A stretch of 49,338 bases of DNA, from NCBI GenBank assembly GCA_002409145.1, contig DHUL01000060.1, forward strand, positions 46,815 through 96,152, given 5' to 3'. The position numbers and the translations under genes were made by a program. Below are positions 17,692 to 26,188 of the stretch, piece by piece; position 1 is the stretch's first letter; each line of letters starts with the position of its first letter. The stretch comes from Bacteroidales bacterium UBA5235. Lineage in GTDB: Bacteria; Bacteroidota; Bacteroidia; Bacteroidales; VadinHA17. A model generated the notes under the pieces. The model was not told the origin of the DNA and searched no databases. It saw only the letters and a list, made by a program, of their open reading frames with translations.

Positions 17692-19038
17692 ATGAAAATT
17701 CGCAAAGCAGTAATGCGGCAAAGTACCAAAATAAGAGGGGTAAGAGTTATTCCGGCATGCGCCGTATTAATTGCAGCAATAAGTATGCCGGTGAGTGTAA
17801 AGTCACAGCCGCTTCCTGATGAAGATAAGTGGGTGGTGGTCATTGATCCCGGTCACGGAGGAAGGGCTCCGGGAGCTGTCGGCGCAAGAGCAAAGGAGAA
17901 AAACATCAACCTTGCCGTAGCCCTCAAAACCGGGAAATATATCAGTGACAATCTTAAGGACGTAAAGGTTATCTACACAAGGGATGACGATACCAACCCC
18001 GACCTGGCAGAAAGAGCGGATGTAGCCAATAAGAACAAAGCAGATCTTTTCATCTCAATTCACTCCAATGCCCTCTCCGATAAACGCCTGTACGGTGCTG
18101 AGACCTATGTCCTCGGCCAGACAATGGATGAGGCCAACCTGCAGGTTGCAATGAAGGAAAACTCAGTGATCACCTTTGAAAAGGACTACGAGACGAAGTA
18201 TGAAGGTTTCGACCCGAGCTCGGTAGAGTCGTATATTATTTTTTCACTCATGCAGAACACCTACCTCAGGCAGAGCACCGAGTTTGCCACACTGATACAG
18301 AACCAGTTCAGGGAAAGGGTTGGAAGAAAGGACCGGGGTGTAAGGCAGGCCGGGTTTGTGGTACTCTGGCGGACTACAATGCCATCCGTTCTGGTTGAGC
18401 TTGGTTATATCACCAATCAGGAAGAAGAAAATTTCCTCATGTCGGAACAGGGACAGGATTATCTTGCCTCTGCCATTTTCAGGGCATTCCGCGACTATAA
18501 GCAAACTATTGACAGCAGGTCGGGGGTAAGAAACGGTAAAGTGGTGGCACCGGCAGCCGCTCAGGCAGCAGTGAATGATGACACCACGGCTGGTGAAAGC
18601 ACACAGGTGTCATCTGTACAGAAGGATGCCAGAGTTGTGGAATCTGCGGCCGGGAATGAAGGCAAAACTGTGGATCAGGCAGTGAAGAGTGACGTCATAA
18701 CTGCTGAACCTGCTGCAACAAGTGACAGCGGGGTGGTATCTGCAAAACCCGGACAGGCTTCCTCCGTTCCGGCCGACGGGATTTTTTTCATGGTGCAGGT
18801 GGCTGCGATGCCGAAAAACAAAGAGCTGACACAGAGCCAGTTGAAGGGACTTGACCCGGTAAGCAGGATAGAAGACGGAGAACGGATTAAATATGCATCG
18901 GGAAAATTCGTTTTATATGATGACGCATTGAGGTACAGGCGCACACTGACGGGAAGATACCCCGACGCGTTCGTCATTGCTGTCAGAGACGGAATAATTG
19001 TGCCTCTCAGGGAGGCAATCGAACAAAAAAAGAGATAA
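17692..19038 (+). CDS. amiC: N-acetylmuramoyl-L-alanine amidase
   Basis: The enzyme cleaves the amide bond between muramic acid and the stem peptide, for example in septum splitting. The 448-residue protein has a hydrophobic export signal (about residues 18-32), then an Amidase_3 zinc domain: IDPGHGG with H55, E69, a SIHSNA His and the catalytic-end motif VLVELGYITN. An Ala/Ser/Thr-rich linker (about 285-360) leads to an approximately 80-residue C-terminal domain (FFMVQVAAMPKN ... RYPDAFVIAVRDG) that resembles a SPOR peptidoglycan-binding domain. mlaD follows 10 bp later; the pairing of lptD, amidase and MCE gene is common in this phylum. Confidence 0.93.
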   Translation: MKIRKAVMRQSTKIRGVRVIPACAVLIAAISMPVSVKSQPLPDEDKWVVVIDPGHGGRAPGAVGARAKEKNINLAVALKTGKYISDNLKDVKVIYTRDDDTNPDLAERADVANKNKADLFISIHSNALSDKRLYGAETYVLGQTMDEANLQVAMKENSVITFEKDYETKYEGFDPSSVESYIIFSLMQNTYLRQSTEFATLIQNQFRERVGRKDRGVRQAGFVVLWRTTMPSVLVELGYITNQEEENFLMSEQGQDYLASAIFRAFRDYKQTIDSRSGVRNGKVVAPAAAQAAVNDDTTAGESTQVSSVQKDARVVESAAGNEGKTVDQAVKSDVITAEPAATSDSGVVSAKPGQASSVPADGIFFMVQVAAMPKNKELTQSQLKGLDPVSRIEDGERIKYASGKFVLYDDALRYRRTLTGRYPDAFVIAVRDGIIVPLREAIEQKKR

Positions 19039-19048
19039 AAACTACCCT

Positions 19049-19990
19049 ATGAAGATATCCCACGAGATCAAGGTCGGTGCCGTTGCACTGATCACCATTA
19101 TCGCATTCATCCTGATGTTCGAGTTTCTCAGGGGCACTGCCCTCTTTACAAGTACCGACACCTACCATATCGTGTATGACAACATCGCCGGGCTTACTGA
19201 GTCAAACCCGGTTGAGATCAACGGTTACCAGGCCGGCGTGGTACAGGACATAAAGCTGATCAATGACGGGTCAGGAAAAATTCTGGTATCACTTTCGGTT
19301 GACAGGCAATTCAACATACCCAGGGACACAAAGGCTGAGATAACCACCGCTACGCTCATTGCCGGTATGAAGATAGTCCTGCGCATGGGAGAGAGCAGCG
19401 ATATGTGCCACAACCATGACACAATCTCCGGGTATGTGGCCACAACAATTATTGACAGGCTGAGTGAGACCATCAGCCCGCTGGAAGGGAACATCACCAA
19501 TATAATCACAAAGCTTGACTCGGTGGTGTCAGCTCTTAACAGCGTCTTTACTCCCGAACTGACCAGTGATATCCGTTCAACAATGGCAAATGTGAGTGAT
19601 GTTACTGCCGGCCTGAAAGAGATATCTGACAGCAGGAAGGATGAGCTGATGGCTGCCATCAGTGAGATTCAGACTTTTACCGCAATGCTTTCATCCAACA
19701 GTTCAACTATTGATTCCACTCTCAGGAATATAAGCGGAATCTCGGAAGCTGTTGCCAAAGCTGACCTGGAGACATCGCTAGCCTCCCTCCGCTCATCGCT
19801 GACCGGACTTGACTCTATTGTGACTGGTATAAGCCGGGGTGAAGGCTCAGCCGGGAAGCTTGTCACGAGTGACAGCCTTTATACAAACCTGAGCAATTCC
19901 TTAAGGAGTCTTGACCTTTTACTCCGTGACATGAAGGACAATCCCCGGAAATATGTTCATTTCTCCCTTTTTGGCGGAAAAACGGAATGA
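19049..19990 (+). CDS. mlaD: MlaD/MCE family lipid-transport protein
   Basis: MCE proteins bind phospholipids in the periplasm as part of lipid-trafficking ABC systems. The 313-residue protein has an N-terminal membrane helix (about residues 8-25, VGAVALITIIAFILMFE), an MCE domain (about 38-118, VYDNIAGLTESNPVEING and GMKIVLRMG) and a long helical C-terminal region. The start ATG at 19049 is preferred to an upstream in-frame codon inside amiC. The Mla permease and ATPase genes are not adjacent. It is probably co-transcribed with the amidase. Confidence 0.92.
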   Translation: MKISHEIKVGAVALITIIAFILMFEFLRGTALFTSTDTYHIVYDNIAGLTESNPVEINGYQAGVVQDIKLINDGSGKILVSLSVDRQFNIPRDTKAEITTATLIAGMKIVLRMGESSDMCHNHDTISGYVATTIIDRLSETISPLEGNITNIITKLDSVVSALNSVFTPELTSDIRSTMANVSDVTAGLKEISDSRKDELMAAISEIQTFTAMLSSNSSTIDSTLRNISGISEAVAKADLETSLASLRSSLTGLDSIVTGISRGEGSAGKLVTSDSLYTNLSNSLRSLDLLLRDMKDNPRKYVHFSLFGGKTE

Positions 19991-20315
19991 TTTGTTAAAA
20001 TAATGCTAAACAATACTGGTTCACCCAGTTGCAGCTCAAAAAAGGGAAAAATGACCAAACAGGGCATTTCAGGATAGAGATATCTTCAACCTGTAAAAGG
20101 CTGTGTAACATCTCCTTCATATTAAGACGCTGATTATGTATGCATTAGACATTTTGACCAATGTTTACTAATTTAATGGACTGAGGTTCATCACAGTATA
20201 GAATAAATGGCAAAGTCAATAGTAAAAACTTTTTTTTTTTACCTTTTTTTTTACAAATATTGTCTCGGGTTTCAGCACCAAAAAAGAAAGCTACTCCATT
20301 TTAATTTCAATCTGA
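19991..20315. other. Intergenic region upstream of dnaA
   Basis: This 325-bp AT-rich stretch separates mlaD and dnaA and must hold the dnaA promoter. It contains two T tracts (11 T at 20230-20240 and 9 T at 20244-20252) about 65-85 bp before the dnaA start. I saw no match to the DnaA box TTATCCACA on either strand, no exact TAnnTTTG element and no credible small gene. It therefore does not look like a classical oriC. Confidence 0.7.
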
Positions 20316-21746
20316 ATGAACAAGTCACACGATGAGGTTTGGAATAATTGTCTTGAGATAATCCGTGACATTATACCTTCGGCCAGTTTTAAAACCTGGT
20401 TCGAGCCTATTGTTCCGCTCAGGCTCGAGAAAAACATTCTTACTATACAGGTGCCAAGCCCTTTCTTTTATGAATATCTCGAAGAGCAGTACATAGACAT
20501 CCTCCGTAAGACTCTGAGGCGTGAGATTGGCAATGATGCCAAGCTGGAGTACAACATCATTATGGAGAATTCCGGCTACACCAACGGAAAGCCTTTCACG
20601 GTGAGGTATCCGTCAAGGAACAAGACCGATCTCCAGAATAAGCCGATGCAGGTCCCCTTCGAGGTCACTCAGCCAGCAATCAGGAATCCGTTCATAATAC
20701 CCGGGATCAAGAAACTTCATTTTGATCCGAGGCTTAATCCCGACTATTCTTTCAACAACTTCGTTGAGGGTGAATGCAACCGTCTTGCCCGTTCTGCAGG
20801 CATCGCTGTCGGAAACAATCCTGGTGGTACCGCCTTCAATCCGCTGATGATCTATGGTGATTCCGGACTCGGCAAGACTCATCTCGTTCAGGCAATAGGC
20901 ATCCTGGTGAAGGAGAAGTATCCTGACAAGACCGTTCTGTATGTCAACGCCAACAAGTTCCAGACACAGTTTGTGGAGTCAATCAGGAACAACAACAAGA
21001 ACGACTTCCTTCATTTCTATCAGATGATTGACGTTCTGATCATTGATGATGTCCATGAGTTTGCAGGCAAGGAGAAGACACAGGACACTTTCTTCCACAT
21101 ATTCAACCACCTTCACCAATCGGGCAAACAGCTCATACTGACCTGTGATAAGCCGCCGGTGGAGCTTCAGGGGATGGAGCAGCGTCTTCTCTCCCGTTTC
21201 AAATGGGGCTTGCTGGCTGACCTTCAGAAGCCTGATTATGAGACAAGGCTGGCGATATTGAGGAAGAAGGCCTACAATGACGGTATTGAACTGCCGGACG
21301 AGATCTTCGAATTCCTCGCAGAGAATATCTCATCGAACATACGGGAGCTTGAGTCCGGGCTTATTTCTCTCTATGCACAGTCGACCCTCAACCGCAAGGA
21401 GGTGACTCTGGAACTTGCCCGCCAGATGGTAGACAGGCTGGTGAACACACAGCGAAGGGAGATCACCATTGATTACATCCAGAAGGTTGTCTGTGAGTAT
21501 TACAAGATTCCCGTTGACCAGATGCAGGGCAAGACCCGTAAGAGGGAGATTGTTCAGGCCAGACAGGTATCGATGTATTTCTCCAAGAACCTGACAAAGG
21601 CATCGCTTGCCAGTATTGGTTCCTCCATCGGAGGAAAAGATCATGCCACAGTGCTTCATGCCTGCAAGACCGTGAACAACCTCATTGACACAGACCGTCA
21701 TTTCCGTAACCAGATAATGGAAATAGAGAAAAAGCTTAAGGTATGA
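20316..21746 (+). CDS. dnaA: Chromosomal replication initiator DnaA
   Basis: DnaA binds DnaA boxes at oriC and melts the origin in its ATP form. The 476-residue protein has domain I (SFKTWFEPIVPL), a linker, an AAA+ domain with Walker A GDSGLGKT (K187), Walker B VLIIDDVHEFAG and sensor motifs (LLSRFKWGL, SSNIRELES), and a C-terminal DNA-binding domain with the family signature around QVSMYFSKNLTKASL and GGKDHATVLHACK. All key motifs are intact. Its stop overlaps the galK start by 4 bp (ATGA). Confidence 0.98.
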   Translation: MNKSHDEVWNNCLEIIRDIIPSASFKTWFEPIVPLRLEKNILTIQVPSPFFYEYLEEQYIDILRKTLRREIGNDAKLEYNIIMENSGYTNGKPFTVRYPSRNKTDLQNKPMQVPFEVTQPAIRNPFIIPGIKKLHFDPRLNPDYSFNNFVEGECNRLARSAGIAVGNNPGGTAFNPLMIYGDSGLGKTHLVQAIGILVKEKYPDKTVLYVNANKFQTQFVESIRNNNKNDFLHFYQMIDVLIIDDVHEFAGKEKTQDTFFHIFNHLHQSGKQLILTCDKPPVELQGMEQRLLSRFKWGLLADLQKPDYETRLAILRKKAYNDGIELPDEIFEFLAENISSNIRELESGLISLYAQSTLNRKEVTLELARQMVDRLVNTQRREITIDYIQKVVCEYYKIPVDQMQGKTRKREIVQARQVSMYFSKNLTKASLASIGSSIGGKDHATVLHACKTVNNLIDTDRHFRNQIMEIEKKLKV

Positions 21747-22909
21747 AATCAGATATTAACAGACTGAAGGAAGAGTTTTTCAGGTTATACGGGGACAGGG
21801 ACACAGAGCCTGTCCTTTTTTATTCACCCGGCAGGGTTAACCTTATCGGTGAGCATACTGACTATAACGGCGGGTATGTATTTCCGTGTGCGCTTGATTT
21901 CGGAACCACACTCCTTGTACGGTTGAGCAGCGGGCAGGAGATAAGGATGAACAGCCTCAACTTCCCGGGTGAGGTAGTAATTCCGATTGCCCTCAATTAC
22001 ATGCCAATCCCGAAGAGCTGGACCAACTACCCCGTCGGGGTCATAAATGAATTTGCCCGAAAGGGTATAGGAGCTCCTGCAATGGAGATGCTTTTCACGG
22101 GTGACATACCCAACGGCGCAGGGCTCTCCTCCTCGGCATCGATTGAGATGGTGACTGCTGTAGCGATGAATGAGCTCACAGGGGCCGGGCTGGAGATGAT
22201 GGAGATGGTGAAGATGGGCCAGAAGGCCGAAAACGGTTTCGTGGGAATGAACTGCGGCATCATGGACCAGTTTGCAGTGGGATTCGGCAGGGCTAACCAC
22301 GCCATCAATCTTAACTGTGACACTCTCGCGTACCGGTATGCACCGGTCAACCTGGGAGACAGGAGGCTGGTCATCACCAACACTAACAAGCGCAGGGGAC
22401 TGACTGATTCCAAGTACAACGAACGGCGCGCCGAATGCGAAAATGCAGTAGCGCTGATCTCCGTCCACAGGCCGGTACGCAACCTGAGCGAGCTGAATGT
22501 CAATGACCTGTGGATGATTGACAGTTACATTCCTGACCTTGCTGTCAGGAAGAGGGCAAAGCACATCATTACTGAAAACGGGAGAACCCTCGATGCAATA
22601 AAGGCTCTGGAAAACAATGACATCGAGCTTTTCGGAAGACTGATGAACGAGTCACACGACTCCCTCTGCAACGATTACGAGGTAACCGGAACTGAGCTTG
22701 ATACACTGGTTTACGAGGGGCGTAAGCTTCCGGGCGTTGTTGGTACCAGGATGACAGGGGCAGGATTTGGCGGCTGTACTGTATCAATAGTTGAGTCGGA
22801 GCATGTTGACGGATTCATCAGCAGGCTGGGTGAGATTTACACCGCAAAGACAGGCCTCAGAGCAGATTTTTACCTGCCGGGGATTGGCGACGGAGCCAGG
22901 AGGATTTGA
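21743..22909 (+). CDS. galK: Galactokinase
   Basis: GalK phosphorylates galactose to galactose 1-phosphate in the Leloir pathway. The 388-residue GHMP kinase has the galactose signature GRVNLIGEHTDYNGG, the ATP-binding motif PNGAGLSSSAS and the C-terminal GHMP motif TGAGFGGCTVSIVE. The length is normal. It overlaps the dnaA stop by 4 bp, so it is probably translationally coupled to dnaA; other Leloir genes are not in the window. A heptad repeat array begins at its stop codon. Confidence 0.97.
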   Translation: MKSDINRLKEEFFRLYGDRDTEPVLFYSPGRVNLIGEHTDYNGGYVFPCALDFGTTLLVRLSSGQEIRMNSLNFPGEVVIPIALNYMPIPKSWTNYPVGVINEFARKGIGAPAMEMLFTGDIPNGAGLSSSASIEMVTAVAMNELTGAGLEMMEMVKMGQKAENGFVGMNCGIMDQFAVGFGRANHAINLNCDTLAYRYAPVNLGDRRLVITNTNKRRGLTDSKYNERRAECENAVALISVHRPVRNLSELNVNDLWMIDSYIPDLAVRKRAKHIITENGRTLDAIKALENNDIELFGRLMNESHDSLCNDYEVTGTELDTLVYEGRKLPGVVGTRMTGAGFGGCTVSIVESEHVDGFISRLGEIYTAKTGLRADFYLPGIGDGARRI

Positions 22910-22966
22910 GATTTGCGATTTGCGATTTGCGAATTGCGAATTGTTAAATCGAAAATCGAAAATCAC
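22904..22966. repeat. Heptanucleotide repeat array with inverted halves
   Basis: Six direct units of ATTTGCG type (22904-22945; the first is ATTTGAG and overlaps the galK stop, later ones drift to AATTGCG and AATTGTT) are followed by three AAATCGA-type units (22946-22966). The halves are partly complementary, and the array fills the gap between the convergent galK and fusion-gene stop codons. Confidence 0.8.
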
Positions 22967-25737
22967 AGGTCTCTGACACATCTGAATCCGACGGTGGCGC
23001 TTCGGTCATAGCCAGGTGAGACAAGAAGCTGCATCTGGGTGGTTGTCAACGGCTGCGGCCCGCCCTTGATATACCACCAGCTTGATTCGGGTCTGAACCA
23101 GCTTCCTCCCCTGATGATATTATAATAATACGCTCCATTGCACCAGACCTCATCTGTCATCTGCCATACATTACCCACCAGGTCAGCCACTCCGTAAGGA
23201 CTCTCCCCTTTCGGGAAAGCATCAACGGGGGTTGGCCTGCCGAAACCGTTGTTGCATTTCGTGGCATGAAACTCATTCCCCCATGGCCACTCACGGCCGT
23301 CGGTACCCTGAGCCGCCAGCTGCCACTCAGCCTCTGCCGGAAGTCGCTTCCCGGCCCACCGGGCATATGCCCTGGCATCCTCGAGGCTTACCCAGACGAC
23401 AGGATAGCGTTCCTGACCGCTGACAGGTAGTCCCATCTCCCAGTGCCTCAGATAATTGGAAGTGTCTGCAGGAATATATCTTGATGATCTAATGAACTGC
23501 AGGTATTCTTCATTCGTTACCGGGAACCTGTCTACCAGGAAACTGTCAATAGTGGTGGTGATCTCCTTCCCGGTGACGGGATAGGGAACGAACTCATCGA
23601 CAGCTTTCAGTTTGTATTGTATGGTTGCTGCAGGAACAAGTACCATCCCTTCGGGGATCTCCGATGCAGGCAGGGTACGTTCTGTAGTCGAGAAAAGCCA
23701 TGGCCTGCCCTGTTCCGGTCTTATCACCCTCTCATCAAGCAGTATGCCTTCGCTGTCAGTCAGCTCGATCACTATCTTTTCACCTGCAATTCCCAGCAAT
23801 GCGTCTGCATTCAGCAGGGTATCAGCCGGGGCGGTTATCCTCAGGGGCTCATTCATATAACCCGGTGCTCCCCTGCTTACCAGGAGTGTGCCGCTGGCCG
23901 CAGTGGCTATCCGGATACTGCTGCCGCGAAACTCAGCAGTGATCAACCCGGGCAGCAACGCAACGCAGTCAATTGAGCTCTCGCGTCTTGTTCCGCTGAA
24001 TGCCTGGCTCCAGCCAGGCAGGTCGACAGGGGCCATCAGGGTGCTGTTAATCAGGTGTGGAATGAGCTCCTCATGGCGGTAGAGTGATACCAGGTGCTTG
24101 CCGGTGGTATCACCGGGGCTGAACAGCGGGCCATTGTACCCTCGATAATCCATGTTCAGTATGGTAAACACCTTCTTCTCACCGGCATTCCAGCTGTTGA
24201 CATAAACCCTGTCGGCTCCGCTGCCTATCAATGGTGTCCAATTCCCGCCGGTGAAGGCATCACTGTTTCTCCTCAACATATATGTTGTCTGAGCCAGGTA
24301 ACTGAGGTCTTTCCGGAACTCCTCTCCCCTGCCTCCCGGTCTGAACATGTTCAGTTCGGTGCCGTAGCCGTTGAAGAATGCAACGGAAATCTCACGGTGC
24401 AGGACATCCTCCCCAACATCTGCAACGCGGAAGATGGCGAAGTCAGGTCTGATCACCTTGTTCAGGTTCAGCTCAGGACTGAGGTACAGGGCGTTATGGA
24501 CTCTTGCAGCAACTATGCCAGGCATATCCCTGACAACAGGCATACCCTCAGAATACATTATCACACCACTGCGAACGGGATCGGCAGCCTGTTGCAGTTC
24601 AGACGAAGAGCGGCCCTCGGTATCAAGTACCACACCGTCCGCCTCCGTTTCAGCTATTATCTGTGCCATTCCGCGAAGGTGATCTTCCTCACGGGTACTT
24701 TTATCCCATGGATTGTAGGCAATGAAGAAGCGGCATCCCTCTGATCTGGCCTCCCTGCTGAGGCGTCTGAGAGCTTCCGTTCCTCCCGGCATGTCACGGT
24801 AGAGGTCCCACTGGTTCCTGTCGTCAAGGCCGAGGCGTGGCCATGTAGGCCAGATGCCATATACATCGAGGTGACCGAACAACCTGTTGTATTCTGCAAG
24901 GTACCCTTCAAACACCCCGGTGCCGGTGAAACGGTCGTGCAGTTCCCTGTCCCATGCCATCTGAAGAATCATCAGGTAGCTGGTGCGTATCCATTTCAGG
25001 TCTTCCCTGTTGTACAGGGTTTCATCAAACCTGTCAAGATCATGCAGCCACTGTCCGGCAAACATCATCTTTAGTCCCTCCTGCCATGCGCCCCTGTAGA
25101 GATCTGCATGGATGTGATATGTTACAGATGCTCCCGGAGGGAGTATGGTTTCATAGCGTCTGATGATGCCGTTATCGGTCCTGATACGCCTGGCTATAGA
25201 TGCTACCGAAAGTTCCGGTGTGGCCTCGAAGGTGCTGAATCCCATCTCCCATGCGTTGTCAGGGAGGATGACCCTCACGGGGCTCTTCCCGGGCAGGAAC
25301 AGGTTCGCCCTTGCCAGGTCACGCGGGCCGGCACCTGTGATAAAAGCCTTGTTATCCTTTTCGCCGAATGGCACCACGTTGGACAGAGTGATTGTATCAT
25401 TCCAGTTATTGCGCAGCACCAGCTCGGCCAAAAATCCCGGATTTGATCCTCCCCGGGGAATATAGCCAGCCTCGGCACCTCCAGGATAGATCATCAGGAA
25501 ACGGCTCCCCACGAGACCGGCAGGGACATCGTCCGATTCGAAATAAGCATCATCAAGCCTGAAGCTGAAGAGCGGCCTGGGAGCGGCAAGCATTACCTCA
25601 GTGCTGTCATCAAGGATGAGAGAGACCGCACTGGCGCCGTTGTCACGGATAATTCCAAGATTAATAAGCGACTGACTGTTTAGCGAAAGACAGGTGATTA
25701 AAAAAAATAGGGAAAACCGAAACCTAAAGTTGCACAT
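22963..25737 (-). CDS. Secreted glycosidase-like protein fused to a SUMF1/FGE-type domain
   Basis: The 924-residue protein begins with a signal peptide (FRFSLFFLITCLSLNS). A beta-rich region (to about residue 215) precedes a probable TIM-barrel glycoside-hydrolase-like part (about 215-530), with DVYGIWPTWPRLGLDDRN, RFFIAYNPWDKS, DGVVLDTEGR and a later LYLSPELN segment. Beta-sandwich-like sequence follows, then a clear formylglycine-generating-enzyme/SUMF1 fold from about residue 700 (IPEGMVLVPAA, VDRFPVTNEEYLQF, RLPAEAEWQLAA, EWPWGNEF, LVGNVWQMTDE, IIRGGSW, VGFRCVRDL). The FGE catalytic cysteine pair after RGGSW is absent, so this domain is probably not a sulfatase activator. The carbohydrate substrate is unknown. 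It is convergent with galK. Confidence 0.75.
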   Translation of the reverse strand: MCNFRFRFSLFFLITCLSLNSQSLINLGIIRDNGASAVSLILDDSTEVMLAAPRPLFSFRLDDAYFESDDVPAGLVGSRFLMIYPGGAEAGYIPRGGSNPGFLAELVLRNNWNDTITLSNVVPFGEKDNKAFITGAGPRDLARANLFLPGKSPVRVILPDNAWEMGFSTFEATPELSVASIARRIRTDNGIIRRYETILPPGASVTYHIHADLYRGAWQEGLKMMFAGQWLHDLDRFDETLYNREDLKWIRTSYLMILQMAWDRELHDRFTGTGVFEGYLAEYNRLFGHLDVYGIWPTWPRLGLDDRNQWDLYRDMPGGTEALRRLSREARSEGCRFFIAYNPWDKSTREEDHLRGMAQIIAETEADGVVLDTEGRSSSELQQAADPVRSGVIMYSEGMPVVRDMPGIVAARVHNALYLSPELNLNKVIRPDFAIFRVADVGEDVLHREISVAFFNGYGTELNMFRPGGRGEEFRKDLSYLAQTTYMLRRNSDAFTGGNWTPLIGSGADRVYVNSWNAGEKKVFTILNMDYRGYNGPLFSPGDTTGKHLVSLYRHEELIPHLINSTLMAPVDLPGWSQAFSGTRRESSIDCVALLPGLITAEFRGSSIRIATAASGTLLVSRGAPGYMNEPLRITAPADTLLNADALLGIAGEKIVIELTDSEGILLDERVIRPEQGRPWLFSTTERTLPASEIPEGMVLVPAATIQYKLKAVDEFVPYPVTGKEITTTIDSFLVDRFPVTNEEYLQFIRSSRYIPADTSNYLRHWEMGLPVSGQERYPVVWVSLEDARAYARWAGKRLPAEAEWQLAAQGTDGREWPWGNEFHATKCNNGFGRPTPVDAFPKGESPYGVADLVGNVWQMTDEVWCNGAYYYNIIRGGSWFRPESSWWYIKGGPQPLTTTQMQLLVSPGYDRSATVGFRCVRDL

Positions 25738-25911
25738 AGGAGTTTAAACTGATATATTTTGCTTCCCGACAAAATGGGAATGCAATTTATGATATTGTAT
25801 CTGAAAATAAAAGCGAAGATACAGTGAATGAATAATTTTAGAGATAATATTTACCCTTGTAGTCACGTTACAGATTATACCTGCTTTTAGAAATCAGATC
25901 AGCACAACCTG

Positions 25912-26118
25912 ATGAAAAGGATTAACTGCAAAGCCATCACTCTCATAATTCTGATACTGTCAGCACTATTGCTGATGCCTGGCTGTGCAACCTCAAGGAA
26001 GAAGTCATACAAGTCTGCACGGAAGAATTCATACATTGACACCTCACAGCTTGGGCGAAACAAGTATTTCTTCTCAAAGCAGTATCAGAAAAAACTTTAC
26101 AGGTACAGGAAGAAATAG
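25912..26118 (+). CDS. Small basic lipoprotein, function unknown
   Basis: The 68-residue product has a lipoprotein signal with lipobox LMPGC, giving lipidation at C25. The mature part of only 44 residues is very rich in Lys, Arg, Ser and Tyr (SRKKSYKS, KKLYRYRKK). No domain is recognised. It stands alone between two minus-strand genes. The clear signal and lipobox support a real gene despite the size. A positively charged peptide anchored to a membrane could bind peptidoglycan or LPS, but this is speculation. Confidence 0.7.
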   Translation: MKRINCKAITLIILILSALLLMPGCATSRKKSYKSARKNSYIDTSQLGRNKYFFSKQYQKKLYRYRKK

Positions 26119-26151
26119 GTTTATTCATTGAGGGATCCTGCAGTCAGTTTC

Positions 26152-26169
26152 CCCGGCATCCGCGCCGGG
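26152..26169. terminator. Weak hairpin between the lipoprotein and MBL genes
   Basis: CCCGGC and GCCGGG form a 6-bp stem with a 6-base loop between two convergent genes. There is no T tract on either side, so a terminator role is uncertain. Confidence 0.35.
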
Positions 26170-26188
26170 AGAATGATCAGTAGAGGTC

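Noticed and set aside
17667..17843. Upstream extension of lptD
   Set aside because: It overlaps the coding start of amiC on the other strand and puts 59 non-signal residues before the export signal.
19991..20315. Possible oriC
   Set aside because: No DnaA boxes matching TTATCCACA were seen on either strand; T tracts alone are not enough.
21824..22564. 246-codon minus-strand frame inside galK
   Set aside because: Antisense shadow of conserved GHMP kinase sequence; its product is His- and Pro-rich with no domain.
22904..22966. CRISPR-like array
   Set aside because: Units are only 7 bp with no spacers and no cas genes nearby.
24094..24744. 216-codon plus-strand frame inside the glycosidase/SUMF1 gene
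   Set aside because: Antisense shadow; the minus-strand gene has signal peptide and domain motifs throughout.
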